64,000 nt of DNA from Luidia sarsii (GCA_949987565.1 OX465107.1:11103721-11167720); one strand, 5' to 3'; positions 51,968 through 63,328 are shown, counted from the first letter of the stretch. Notes: generated by a model from the letters alone, not told the origin. A program made the numbers and translations.

Positions 51968-52111
51968 ATGGTGTGTTCCAAGCTGACTCCTGCAGACTTT
52001 GACATCCGGGAAATTTACGCCGAAGCTTTGTCAAGTTCCCAGTACTATTGTGCGCTTAACGGATACACCCTGTATCAGGGAACTGACTGCGTTGTTTTTT
52101 ATACGCTTTGA
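51968..52111 (+). CDS. short hypothetical ORF inside the CGAG element
   Basis: ATG 51968 in AAAATGG context gives 47 residues: MVCSKLTPADFDIREIYAEA, then SSSQYYCALNGYTLYQ. The same phase is open further upstream (from 51785) with a hydrophobic stretch VLYFLFVLILK. I do not recognise it. It is the only non-repetitive frame of note in the element and may be chance. Confidence 0.2.
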   Translation: MVCSKLTPADFDIREIYAEALSSSQYYCALNGYTLYQGTDCVVFYTL

Positions 52112-52540
52112 CATGACAAGCGGTTGATAATCGCCCGCAAAATATCGACAGCTAACAGGAAAGCCTAGGCACCCACCTACTGTACATAGGCAAGAACTCC
52201 CAAATCAGTGGGTCAAATGTTGGCCGAGTCGTCCACATTTTAGATTACCGCCCCTATAGGAAGTTGTCATATACACTGCGTGTAGGACATGGCCCATTCG
52301 GCCTGACCATCACGCCTCTGATTATGATGTCCGAAAGAAAATGATTAAACCCGAGAATATTATTAAGTCATAGGCCTAAATAATTTCACATGCATTAGAA
52401 ATCAAGTAATATCCTGATATTTTTTAAAAGTTGGCCTTTATATTCGGAAAACAAAAGACTTAATAATGTATATATTCACAGAGAAAACTAATTCCCTGTA
52501 ATGTAGGCACATTCCTACTTCCAGACACCCTAAAAAAAGC

Positions 52541-54050
52541 AAAATAAAAATCCTCACGAAATTAATCCGAAAAAGGGAAATGTACCTTACCAAAAATATT
52601 CAACGCTAGGCATGTATTCCTTGGGAATTATCTACACATGTCCTTTGAAAAAGCCCTCATAAGTAAGACTGTCAGCTTAGCCCCCTCCTCCATTCATAAA
52701 AAAATAATGCCCATAAGGCAAGGCCAACAACCAGCATGAAAGTAAGTCCACCTCCATCCCCAAAGAAAGGAATATATCACTCCCAAGATCTCGACCACGC
52801 AGCTAAATGCCTGGCACTATATATATACGACACGATTAGCAGGTCTGGAGCAGGGAACGCTTCGGTGCGGTAAGGGGCCTTTTTTCTAAATGATGAAAGC
52901 CGTCTTGCTGGGTTTACGATTTAGTTCAGGAAAAAGTCGATAACCAACAACTGATACTTCAGTGCAAAGCCTTGGAGGATATAATAGGACATGAATGCGG
53001 TCTCAAAGGGAGGATTGAGTGTATTTAAATGAAAGGAAAGTATATCATTCATTTTATCGCCAACTTTTCAACGGGTCACTGAAAATAATTCCGAGAGCCG
53101 GACGTCAGGGCTGAACCACAAATTTTTACTAGCGCACGGAAAATAACCGAAAATAAATGCATGAATTGAGTTACCAAAGTGATCAATGCCAGTCAATGGG
53201 TCGCGGCCTATAGTGCAAGCTAAATCTTAACAAAAGACCTGGACTGGGGACGTCCACGCACGCACTCCTTGCAAAATAGAAATCCTGACGAAATATATCC
53301 GAAAAAGGAAATGTACCTTACCCAAAAAAGATTCAACGCCAGGCATATATTCCTAGGGAATTATCTATACGTGTCCTTTAAATAAGCCCGCATAAGTAAG
53401 ACATTCAGCATAGCCCCCTCCTCCATTCTTAAAAAATACCCATAAGTCCATAACGGCATAAGGCCAACAACCAGCATGGAAATAAGTCCACCTCCATCCC
53501 AAAAGAAAGAAATATATAATCACTCCCAAGACCACGCAGCTAAATGCCTGGCACTATATATACGACACGATTAGCAGGTCTGGAGCAGGGAACGCTTCGG
53601 TGCGGTACCGGGCCTTTTTTCTTTGATGAAAGCCGTCTTGCTGGGTTTACGGTTTAGTTCAGGAAAAGGTCGATAACCAACAACTGATACTTCAGCGCAA
53701 AGCCTTGGAAGATATAATAGGACATGAAGGCGGTCTCAAAGGGAGGATTGAGTGTATTTAAATGAAAGGAAAGTATATCATTCATTTTATCGGCAACTTT
53801 TCAACGGGTCACGGAAAATAATTCCGAGAGCCGGACGTCAGGGCTGAACCACATTTTACTAGCACACGGAAAATAACCGAAAATAAGTCCAAGAACTGAG
53901 TTACCACAAGTGATCCATGCACGGTCGATGTACGTATGGGTCGCGGCCTTTAGTGCAAACTAAAACCTTAACAAAAGACCTGGACTGGGGACCTCCACGC
54001 ACGCACTTCTTGCAAAATAGAAATCCTTACCAAAAAACATTCATTCGACG
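52541..54050 (+). repeat. tandem duplication of a roughly 735-bp unit
   Basis: Units 52541-53272 and 53273-54013 are nearly collinear, with a third start at 54014 and its tail again at 54275-54342. Each has TATATA followed by CGACACGATTAGCAGGTC and, about 60 bp later, a GGCCTTTTTTCT run. GTCCACGCACGCACTCCTTG closes each unit. Confidence 0.85.
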
Positions 54051-54389
54051 CCAGAGTTATTTGCAGAAAATTGAAAATGGTTTTCATTTTCAAATTTGTC
54101 TTGCTTTCCATGAAAAAGTTAATCGAATTTTGCGATGCAAATCCAGCTTTTTCACGTACACATGGAAGCCGGCTAAAAAGAAATAGTGAAACTTGTTTTA
54201 TATCGACCGAGACCTACATGAAACTACCAAAAATTGCTACTTAAAAAGTCTCCCAGGAAAGCAATTTACAGCCCTATAGTGCAAGCAAAAACCTTAACAA
54301 AAGACCTGGACCGGGGGCGTCCACGCACGCACTCCTTGCCGGTGTTCTTTATAAGCCTTTGCGGTCGCCGGTCCCACTGAGGAGCGGGC

Positions 54390-54660
54390 GCTCGCACGGT
54401 GGGCTGCCCAGCGGATTCGCAAACGGGCGCCTTCTCAACAATGCGAGTGAGGTCAATGGATACGCCTGGATAGCCCTCGCAAACGCTCGTTGTTGATGAG
54501 CCGCCCTCCACTCTTCGAGTGTGTACGAGGCCGCTCGATATCCCTCGCTAATCCTCGACATCACTCGAAACCGCTCGCTACCGCTCGTGGTTTTGTCGAG
54601 CGCTAGCGAGTGTTAACGAGTTTGCTCGAGGGCTTACGAGCGAGTGCGAGTACGAGGGAT
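54390..54660. repeat. CGAG/CTCG array, right
   Basis: The mirror of the left array: CTCGATATCCCTCGC, CTCGAAACCGCTCGC, CGAGCGCTAGCGAG, then the inverted end. Confidence 0.8.
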
Positions 54661-54678
54661 ACTTACTTTTAAGCATAG

Positions 54679-56695
54679 GTGTAGTTGACCCTTCCAAGCT
54701 CATGGCGGCGTCCGCGAAACCGCGCTCGCTGAGGTCTTTTTGTTTTTTATTAAATCTTATGTTTTTCTTTGTTTTTTAGGAAACGGTTCTATCTCGGAAC
54801 CGTGGTTCCTAACTGGAACTGGAACCGTTTCCCAAAATCCTGGAACCGCCCAAGCCTACTCCTGGCTCCATTTTATTGAATTCATCCGCTGCTACAGGAC
54901 CAATTGCTTTGTGCACGATCAACAAACATTTTTCAGATCGTACATACGTGTAGGACTGTAGGGTACTTTTATGAGTAGCGTGTAAGTAAAACTGCCGTCC
55001 GTCTAAGCCCTTTGAAACATTACTTTCTACGGATCACCACGAATCTCAGTCATAGTCCCAAGGAAAAACCCGTGAACATTATCAAGGATCCTTAATTTGG
55101 TACTGAAAGAGTACGGTGGGACCACACGCTCGACATTGATATGAAATGTGCACGACACGCATATAGGCATGAGCAGCACCTTGGTAGGACTGACGTTTAA
55201 ACCCCTCGAATATGAATTGTATTTAAGGCTGGGTCGGTTCGGTCGGTCACACCGGTTCCCGACCGTCCCGATCGGGACCCGGTTCCGGTTTTCCAAAACC
55301 GGTGTCCCGATAAAATAATAAAACACATAAGAAAATACGGCGAAGTGGATTGGATATTAATGCTGAATTGGGTAGTATATAATTGATACTTGATAGCGGT
55401 GTGTATCAAAGCTATGGTTGCTGGTTTTCCCATAGTAGTTTTAAAAAAATCAAAGTCAATCCAAAGAAAAAATAATCGAAAAGTTTGTTTAAGTCAAGGT
55501 TTTCAAAAGTCCCTCCATCATATAAAATTCAACTGCTCATAAATGTCGTACGAAAGTCGAGGCAACTTTTATTTCCTTTTCGTTCTCAAAATGAATATTG
55601 CATACGGAAGGTCATGTTGGCTAGCAAGCTGCGCGCACACTCACCCCAGCGCGGCGTACACGTGCTCCATGGTTGTATGCAGGCACTATAGAGCTCTATG
55701 GCAGGTACACAGCGTTGCAGCCACAGCGTGCATTGCGCAATATTTTTTTATAAACGAACGAATTTTTCGATCCGACCAGGATCGGGCACGAAACCCTCGC
55801 CATGATTGAGTTTGGTTTTGTTCCTCCATGGAATAGTATTGCGATGCTGGCGCCAAGTGCGGGCGTAGAAGTTAGCTGAAAAAGAACGTCCGTCTCACGC
55901 AAGGCGGACGTCTGTTGATTGGACAGCGCGCAGTTACGACCGAACATGACAGCGCGTAACGCAACGACTGGCTGGCGAGAGCCATCGTTAACACGTGTTT
56001 GCGAGGTCGGTCGTCGGAGTCGAACTCTTTATCGTCGATTTGTTGCCCCAGTGATGACGATGGTGATTTTGCTCCTCGTGAAAAAATATAAATCCAAACA
56101 CAGCTGAAAGTCTATCGGGCGTGTGTGGGACATTCCCTCCAAGAATCGTGCCTCATGAATATTGATCTTACTAGTGACGTCACGAAAGTGGAGTGTCATT
56201 CAAAGTGTATTTTCGGGAAATAAATGTGAATAAAAGAAATAAAAATCGTGATCAAAAGGGTGCTGAAGGCTGCAAACAAATTTCAGTGAGGGAATATGTG
56301 AGACAAATCACAGCTTGAGTAGTTTATTGAAAACTCACGATATTTATGAGGAAAAAAAGATGTTACAAATTCACAACCATGAATTTGGAGCACACGCTAT
56401 TCCTTATAGAGTTAGATTTGGACCAATTATGGTTGGAAAAAATCGGGACACCGGTTCCCGACCGGTTCAGCGACACCGGTTCCCGGTTTTTAAAATAACC
56501 GGGATGTCGCAACACTAATTGTATTTTAACCGTCTTTTAACTTGCCAACTATCTTCCTCGAGGTCGTTCCTGCTGATGTGATTATATTCATGAATCATTA
56601 ACACTCTTTACTCTGAATGGGTAATGTCACGGTATAGAGCATACATAAATATGCATAGACATGATCTAATGACGATTGGACAGTCAGACAGAGAC
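54679..56695. other. spacer with scattered CGGTTCC repeats
   Basis: I see no supported gene. GGAACCG/CGGTTCC clusters occur at 54783-54850, 55225-55310 and 56445-56510. A TTTTCTTTGTTTTTTAG acceptor-like word precedes the first, but what follows is repeat. Confidence 0.5.
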
Positions 56696-56699
56696 CGGC

Positions 56700-57075
56700 A
56701 GAATAGGGAACGAAACCGGGTTTCGAGGGAACGATACCGGGTTTGAGGGAACGAAACCGGGTTTCAAGGGAACAAAACCGGGTTTCGAGGGAACGATACC
56801 GGGTTTCGAGGGAACGATACCGGGTTTGAGGGAACGATACCGGGTTTGAGGGAATGATACCGGGTTTGAGGGAACGATATCAGGTTTGAGGGAATGAAAC
56901 CGGGTTTCGAGGGAATGAAACCGGGTTTCGAGGGAACGATACCGGGTTTGAGGGAACGAAACCGGGTTTCGAGGGAACGAAACCGGGTTTCGAGGGAACG
57001 AAACCAGGTTTCGATGGAAACAAAACCAGGTTTCGAGGGAACGAAACCAGGTTTCGAGTGAACGAAACGACATTT
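56700..57075 (-). repeat. GAAACCGGGTTTCGAGG minisatellite
   Basis: About 17 units of 18-23 bp with GAACGAAACCGGGTTTCGAG or the shorter GAACGATACCGGGTTTGAG. Each long unit contains the palindrome GAAACCGGGTTTC. Open frames on the minus strand are periodic (FPRNPVS), not genes. Confidence 0.9.
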
Positions 57076-57159
57076 CGAGTGAACATTTGTCATGTGTCAT
57101 TTTGTTATGATTTTTACATCACGTCAAACCTCCCTAACGATTTCACTCGTACACTTAAG

Positions 57160-57345
57160 AGACGAAAAAGCCCTATGTTCTGTTACAACAGACATAGCTC
57201 TAGTTTTTGTTTATATCTATTAGGGATGTAGTCTAGAAACACCCTCCGGGGCCAAAATGCCATGACGCAATCGTGACGTCATCAAAATTCGTGTTTTTAA
57301 AACACATATTTGCCAAAGGTCAATCTTCTCGAAATTTGGTGTGAT
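57160..57345 (+). repeat. repeat B terminal hairpin plus a fragment
   Basis: CCCTATGTTCTGTTACAACA hairpin and CTAG (57200-57203), followed by an internal repeat B piece (TATATCTATTAGGGATGTAG to CTCGAAATTTGGTG). Confidence 0.68.
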
Positions 57346-57765
57346 GCACATGACAAGTTTTAATAACATTATGTAAACATAACGGAAATTAGAAATGAAA
57401 GTCTATTTTTTTTTCAAAAATTCATAGAAATTCATAAAAATAAGTTACGTTTTTAATTGTTTCACCACAAGAAAGAATAATTTTTTTCCTTTCCGATGAT
57501 ACCTAACAGATGCTGCCAGTAGTTTTAAAACGCCTGTGGTGATGAAAAATATGATTACCTCCATCTATATCCAGATGTCTTTATTTAAATAATCTAATGT
57601 GTGTGAAGGTGTGTGCCCCATTGTCTCAAGGCCGAGAAGGGGGGGTCACTGCTTGGACTGTACCATTGCCTCAGACTGGGTCGGGGAGGGGTGTTCGGTA
57701 GATGCCCTTCTACTGTACAAGCTGTATACAGCAGGTGTGCACAGTGTTTTATAGGCTGCCGGAGC
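57346..57765. other. spacer
   Basis: Nothing recognised. Confidence 0.4.
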
Positions 57766-58690
57766 CTAGAGAGGGGCGGAGGGAGGGCGAGGAGAGCGTG
57801 GAGTTTGGGGGAGAGGGTTGAAGGGGATGGAGTAAGAAAGGGCGGGAGAGACGTAGAGAGGGGAGAGAGGTGGTCGCGGGGCGCAGGGCAATGAAAATGT
57901 TGTGGGGACGTGCTTGTGAGGTAGCAGCCAAGGATATGCCTAGAGAAGGGGCAGAGAGAGAGGGAGAGTGAGCCGAGGGGGAGAGAGGGATAGGGTGAAG
58001 AGAAAAGGGGGATTGAGATGGAGAGGGTGAGGGAGGGAGGGAGGGAGGGAGAGGGTGCGAGAGAGGGGGAGTGAGAGGGGAGAGAGAAGGGGGGGGGAGT
58101 GAGAGGGGAGAGAACAAAAAGAGAGAGGAAAAGAGAGAGGGGGTAGACAGAGAGGGGAGACAGAGGGGAGACAGAGTGGGGTCCGTTCTTATTTATTCAA
58201 ACGTGTGTACTGTACGCATAGGTTTGGTGGCCTTGGTCAGTTGCTCTAACCTCTGTGCTCTAATGATGGAGGAAGAAGGGCCCAAGGGGGGTTGAGGTTG
58301 AGGGGTTGCATGCAGTGGGAGAGGGGTGGGTTAGAACATTCTGGTTAGAACAAGGTGCAGGGGTGGGGGACGAGGGGAGACGACATGATGTCTTGATAAG
58401 GCTCGGGCAATAGGTGCGAGAGGGGGCGAGAGGGGAGAGTGGGAGAGAGGGGGAGAGAGAGAGGGGGGGATGGGACGAGAGGGGAGAGAGGGGAGAAAGG
58501 GGGGGGGGAGGGATAGAGAGGGGGGAGAGGGGAGAGAGGGGGAGAGGGGGAGAGTGGGATAGAGAGGGGGAGAGAGGGGAGAGAGGGGGGAGAGGGGAGA
58601 GTGGGATAGAGAGGGGGTGAGAGGGGAGAGAGGGGGAGAGAGAGGGGGACAGGGGACGAGAGGGAAAAGAGGGGGAGAGAGGGGGAGAGA
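57766..58690 (+). repeat. purine-rich GGGAGA tract
   Basis: GA-rich, interrupted by a mixed segment at 58180-58380. It is the counterpart of the tract at 440-800. Confidence 0.88.
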
Positions 58691-59010
58691 GGGGGAGAGA
58701 GAGGCTTTAGATATTGGGGGGTCTTGGCGACACCGAGATGGTGAAGAGGGGAGGGTTAGAACAAAGGGTAGGGAGTGGGAGAAGGAGGGGAGATAGAGGA
58801 CACGATGTTTATGCCGAGTCCTGATCAGGTTGTGGTTGGGTAATGTGCAGTCGCCTGTCAGTACACAATAATGGCACTGTAATGACGATCAACCTGGAAG
58901 GGTAGTTCTTCTGGTTTTCCGATTTTGTCGAGAGTCGGTCGTTCCCCAGAAAAAAAGAAAAGGAAAAGCCCTACGATCTGTGACAACAGACGTAGATTTC
59001 TCGTCGTCTT
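58690..59010 (+). repeat. dispersed repeat C, copy 2
   Basis: Collinear with 800-1115, ending with the CTGTGACAACAG hairpin. It passes directly into repeat B. Confidence 0.75.
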
Positions 59011-59663
59011 CTTCTTTTTCTGGTCTGAATAATCCCATAGACTTTGTACAGGGTTTTTCTCCACGGCACTTTTGCCATTGAACACACTTTGATTTTTTTC
59101 AAACTTGACAAATGCATAGAGCCTTTGCTGAAGTTGTGGACAGTTGTCTTTAAAACTTTAAAACTTTTTTTTTCTGGTCGGAAAAATCCCATAGACAAAG
59201 CATATAGCCCATGTTGAAGTTGTGCACAGTTGTCTTTAAAACTTCATGACGTCACCACGTGTCACGTGACAGCGCTTTAAAGGGGCAAATTTCAAACTCC
59301 ATTATATGCAAAAGTTTAAGGTCGTTTGGTTTCAATTTTGCACTATATCTAAGTTGGGAAAAGGTGTATCCAAAAATTGCCCTCATTTGATCGTGATGTC
59401 ATCTCATGAATATTAATGAGGTCATAAACTTTTAAGATTTTAACATTCAATTGAGCATACCATTGTTCAGAATTATTATGATTTTTTGAATGTTATAATG
59501 AAGTCCCATACACTTTGTGCACGAAATATGCACGTGCGTTTTGGGGTAGAAATTGAGGTACCGAGTTCGAATCCCGCTGATGTCAATATTTTTTTATTTT
59601 TTTTAAGAGAACCAGATGCGGAAAAGCGTTATGTTCTGTTAGCAAACAGACATAAATCTCTAG
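59011..59663 (+). repeat. repeat B, copy ending at CTAG 59660
   Basis: All landmarks present, with an internal deletion between ATTGAGCATA and CATTGTTCAG compared with the next copy. GAGTTCGAATCCCGC and the T-run precede the hairpin. Confidence 0.75.
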
Positions 59664-60469
59664 TTTCTTCTTCTTTTTCTGGTCGGAATTTTCCCATAGA
59701 CTTTGTACAGGGTTTTTCTCCACGGCACTTTTGCCATTGAACACACTTGGATTTTTTTCAAACTTTGCAAATGCATAGAGCTTATGTTGAGCTAGTGCAC
59801 AGTTGTCTTAGAATTGCCATGACGTCACCACGTGTCACGTGACAGCGCTTTAAAGGGGCAAATTTCAAACTCCATTATATGCAAAAGTTTAAGGTCGTTT
59901 GGTTTCAATTTTGCACTATATCTAAGTTGGGAAGAGGTGTATCCAAAAATTCCCCTCATTTGATCGTGACGTCATCTCATGAATATTAATGAGGTCATAA
60001 ACTTTTAAGATTTTAACATTCAGTTGAGCATATTTGGCCAACGGAGCAAGATTTTTTTCATTTTTTTGATTATATCTATTGGGGATGTACACTGTAGTTT
60101 ATAAACACCCTCCGGGGCCAAAATGCCATGATGCAATCGTGACGTCATCAAAACGCGTGTTTTTAAAACGCATATTTGCCAAAGGTCAATCGTCTCGAAA
60201 TTTGCTAGGCATTTAGATATTGGCTAGACATTCTAAATCATGAGTTTGGAAACAATCGACCATTGTTCAGAATTATTATGATTTTTTGAATGTTATAATG
60301 AAGTCCCATACACTTTGTGCACGAAATATGCACGTGCGTTTTGGGGTAGAAATTGAGGTTCCGAGTTCGAATCCCGCTGATGTCAGTATTTTTTTTTTTT
60401 TTTTTTTTTGAAGAGAGGCAGATGCGGAAAAGCGTTATGTTCTGTTAGCCAACAGACATAAATCTCTAG
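59664..60469 (+). repeat. repeat B, full copy ending at CTAG 60466
   Basis: The most complete copy: GGTCGGAATTTTCCCATAG, CACGTGTCACGTGACAG, three GACGTCA words, CACTTTGTGCAC, TTCGAATCCCGC, T-run, hairpin, CTAG. Confidence 0.78.
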
Positions 60470-60654
60470 TTTCTTCTTTTTCTGGTCGGAATAATCCCAT
60501 AGACTTTGTACAGGGTTTTTCTCCACGGCACTTTTACCATTGAACAAACTTTGATTTTTTTCAAACTTGACAAATGCATAGAGCCCTTGCATAGAGCTCC
60601 CCGCCTCTGCATTTACAGCTCCCATAAAAAGGCAGGGACCTCGCAACCATGAGT
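60470..60654 (+). repeat. repeat B start joined to YR-element sequence
   Basis: Begins as another repeat B copy and switches at about 60600 to the 3' end of the YR retrotransposon fragment. The junction is duplicated in inverse orientation at 63520-63700. Confidence 0.7.
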
Positions 60655-61128
60655 GGAAGCCGCTGGGGCTAGGGTTCTGAACCGAGACATCTGCAAACGT
60701 GACAACGCATCAGCAATGTTATTACTTACACCCGGAATATGTTTGCTGCGAAAGGAAACGTTAGCATCCAGACAGAGCAGGACAAAATATCGGACTAAGC
60801 CCATGATCCTACTGCAACTGGAAGTCTGCTTGTTAATAATAGAAACCACTGCCATATTGTCGGTCAGGATCACAACCCACTTCCAAGACAACAGCCTACC
60901 CCAAAGGGTTAAAGCGACTACCACCGGAAAAAATTCCAGCCAAGCGATGGAGTGAGTGCAAACCGTACTGAAGGAGGCCATGATCCACAGAACCATCTTC
61001 TCCCAAAATACCCACCAAACCCAACGGCCCCGCTGGCATCGGTGAACAACTGAATGTCTGAATCCTGCACCCAAAACTGGTCCGAAATAATGTTCCTCCC
61101 ATTGAACTTTTGCAAAAAAAACAACCAC
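60613..61128 (-). pseudogene. RNase H of a YR-type retrotransposon (DIRS/Ngaro group)
   Basis: IQLFTDASGAVGFGG lies upstream in the RT frame, then in this frame WKWVVILTDNMAVVSIIN and SKHIPGVSNNIADALSRLQM supply the remaining Asp residues and the closing motif. It ends PAFLWEL and a stop. The RT and RNase H pieces overlap in different phases, so a frameshift lies near 60950-61030. No recombinase ORF follows; the element is cut off by repeat B. Confidence 0.72.
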
Positions 61129-61982
61129 AGCTGAAGGTCCGCCTTTGCTCCCTTAGATAACCGAATCACCTGCCCAGGAACAGTCCTACCCGACAACAGG
61201 TCTATCAACCTACGGAGAAAAGCTCGACCTGGCGCAACAGCACGACAGATAAAAGAGAGAGACCCAATCAGCGACTGTAGTGATCTCAACGTCGACTCGC
61301 TAGAGCACGCCGCAGTCTGAACCTTAGATCTGATTGCTCTCAGTTTGTCTTCCGGCACGGATACCGTAAATGTGGAAGTATTGATCTCGAGGCCGAGGAA
61401 GGTTAACACTGTCGACGGAAGGACAGTCTTCTCTTCAGCCAAGGGGACCCCCAAGTCTGCGCACAGACTGTGAAAGGAGAAAAGCAACCTATCGCAAGCG
61501 GAATCACCCTCTGCACCAGCCCTACTAACAAAAAGAAAATCATCCGCGTAATGGCACACCAAATCCGACCCCGTCCTGTCCCTCAGAGCCCAATCCAGGA
61601 GGGTGGAGAACTTCTCAAAAAGGGCTGGAGCGCAAGAAACCCCCATAGGAAGAGCCTTATCGATGTAAATCCTGTTTTCAATTTTCATGCCTAATAAGCA
61701 AAAGTCCGAGGGATGCACAGGCAGTAACTGGAAGGCAGATTTCACATCGGCCTTGGCCAGTAATGCCCCCCTACCAGCCCTGACTACCAGGTTAATTGCA
61801 TCATCGAAACTAGAGTACTGAACAACACAGAATTGCCTGTCAATGCCCTCATTAACCGAGGTAGGAGAAGGGTAGGACAAGTTGTGGATTAAACGGAAAC
61901 TGCCTGGCTCGGATTTCGGCACCAAGCAAATGGGGGAAATCTTCAGATTAGGAATTGGGCTCGAGATGAATGGCCCTGCCAT
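60918..61982 (-). pseudogene. reverse transcriptase of a YR-type retrotransposon (DIRS/Ngaro group)
   Basis: RT motifs: LAKADVKSAFQLLPVHPSD with the catalytic Asp at residue 79, ALPMGVSCAPALFEKFS, and CHYADDFLFV with YADD at residues 145-148, then LTFLGLEINT. The SFRLIHNLSYP start is characteristic of DIRS/Ngaro-like RTs. The frame continues upstream through one TAA (62001-62003) into the gag-like region, so gag and RT may once have been one ORF. Group assignment within YR elements is uncertain. Confidence 0.8.
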
Positions 61983-62000
61983 CCGGCCTAACTGTACCTC

Positions 62001-63046
62001 TTAAGTCAATTTATCCAATGCCAAGGTTGATCTTACAGAGACCGACTTTGAGTTATCCGAACGTCCCCCCTTTCGAGACCCCCAAAACCCCAACCTGAAA
62101 CCCTCCGAAAAACCCACACGCAAGACCTCAGCGGCCGCTGTATTTGGATACCTTGCCAACAGGGGCTCCAAAATGTCAGACCTCACAGGAGTGTGCGCCA
62201 AGCAGCACACGCACTCATGACCCAACCCACATGGAGGCCTAAAATTAACGGGGAGCGTGATGTTACTGCTTAGACCCTGAGGTGAGGGCTTTGGGGAGCT
62301 GGCCACTACACTTGAAACTCCCATGGCGGGGGGAGCTACACTTAGAACATTTGTGAGCGAATTTGCAATTCGCGAAGGTGCACTTGCCCCGATTGAACCC
62401 GTAACACACGTTCGGTTGTTGGCGGAAGGTGTTAGGGGGGGGGACCGAAAGGAAGGAAAAAGTGGGACCCAACAACCCCAGGGGCCGACCCTTGCCGAAA
62501 CCCGGGTGACGAATACTGCCAGACAGGAGCCTGAACAAGAAGGGTCCACAGCTCCCCATCAATAACGGACCATGAGCGAGAAGGCCGCCCCTGCTGTCTC
62601 ATTCGAAACTGCCTCTCGTACTCAAGCCAACCCTTCCCCGGGAACCGAGCTGCCGCAACTCTCACAACGTGCATGTATTTTAACAGCTCCTGGGTTCGCG
62701 AAGGGTGCGCTGCAGAGAAAACAGCGACAAAAACCAGAAAAGCATCTGTCCACCCCAAGATGGAGGAAATCAGAGATTTTTTCTTTTGTTCCGTTACCAC
62801 CAAATTCCCCCCAGAATCAAAGGAAACAGCCATGCCCTGGCCACCAGCAGGAGCGAATTTCGCACGGTCCAACAACAGATCTAGATCAACGAACTCTCCC
62901 CTGACTATCCTCTCCCTCACACTGACTGGAAGAGTTGTCCCCAAGGGCTCACAAATGGAGCTCAGCTGCCCTTCTATCCCACCTAGGTAAGCCAAATCCC
63001 CAGGCCTGGAACCCTCAACTGGTGTGGCCCCAGATCCCGAGCCCAA
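62001..63046 (-). pseudogene. gag-like region of the YR-type retrotransposon, frameshifted
   Basis: Three phases are used. The first (63046 to about 62530) includes FVDLDLLLDRAKFAPAGG and ILGWTDAFLVFVAVF, then a helical region YMHVVRVAAARF. The second has the zinc-binding CYGFNRGKCTFANCKFAHKC and CSKCSSPRHGSFKC. The third holds HTPVRSDILEPLLARYP and VGFSEGFRLGF, which precede the RT in this element group. At least two frameshifts separate them. Confidence 0.68.
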
Positions 63047-63328
63047 AGGGGCGGCAGCTGCAGACCCTCATCCCCGTATCCTCCCCCAACCCAATGTCTG
63101 GAATGAGTGGACCAAGAGAACAAGCCTGGCCAGCCCTTAGTGAGGACTCACCACTAATTTGAGATCGGGAAGTGTCGGCCTGACCCGGCTGTTGTTCCGT
63201 TAGGTGTAAAGTACCGTGCTGTCCAAACTCCAGAATAAGTCAGGAAATAAACCCAAGGTACACTGTAGTTCATATGCTGTCAACCCATCACAAGACCAAC
63301 ATGGTTGACACTGGAAAAAAAGACAAGG
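63047..63328. other. 5' flank of the YR fragment
   Basis: No recognised terminal repeat, so the 5' end of the element is not identified. Confidence 0.4.

Larger units (their letters stand above)
50934..54675. mobile_element. 3.7-kb TIR element with CGAG arrays at both ends
   Basis: It begins TGCTTAAAAGTAAGTA and ends with the exact inverse; TAG flanks both sides (50931-50933, 54676-54678). Immediately inside each end is a CGAG/CTCG-rich array. The interior holds one short ORF and a 0.73-kb tandem duplication. No transposase is recognised, so it is either non-autonomous or carries an unfamiliar one. A 3-bp duplication is compatible with Harbinger- or CACTA-like elements, but the terminus matches neither clearly. 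Confidence 0.68.

Noticed and set aside
52840..52885. U2 or U6 snRNA-like words (GGAGCAGGGA, GGAACGCTTC)
   Set aside because: Only about ten bases match in each case and the rest of the RNA is absent.
54779..54860. Exon after TTTGTTTTTTAG
   Set aside because: The downstream sequence is the dispersed GGAACCG repeat.
56684..57100. Minus-strand FPRNPVS-type repeat protein
   Set aside because: Direct translation of an 18-23-bp minisatellite.
59560..59585. tRNA-like B box (GAGTTCGAATCCCGC) in repeat B suggesting a tRNA gene or SINE
   Set aside because: No A box at a suitable distance, no acceptor or anticodon stem, and the T-stem does not pair.
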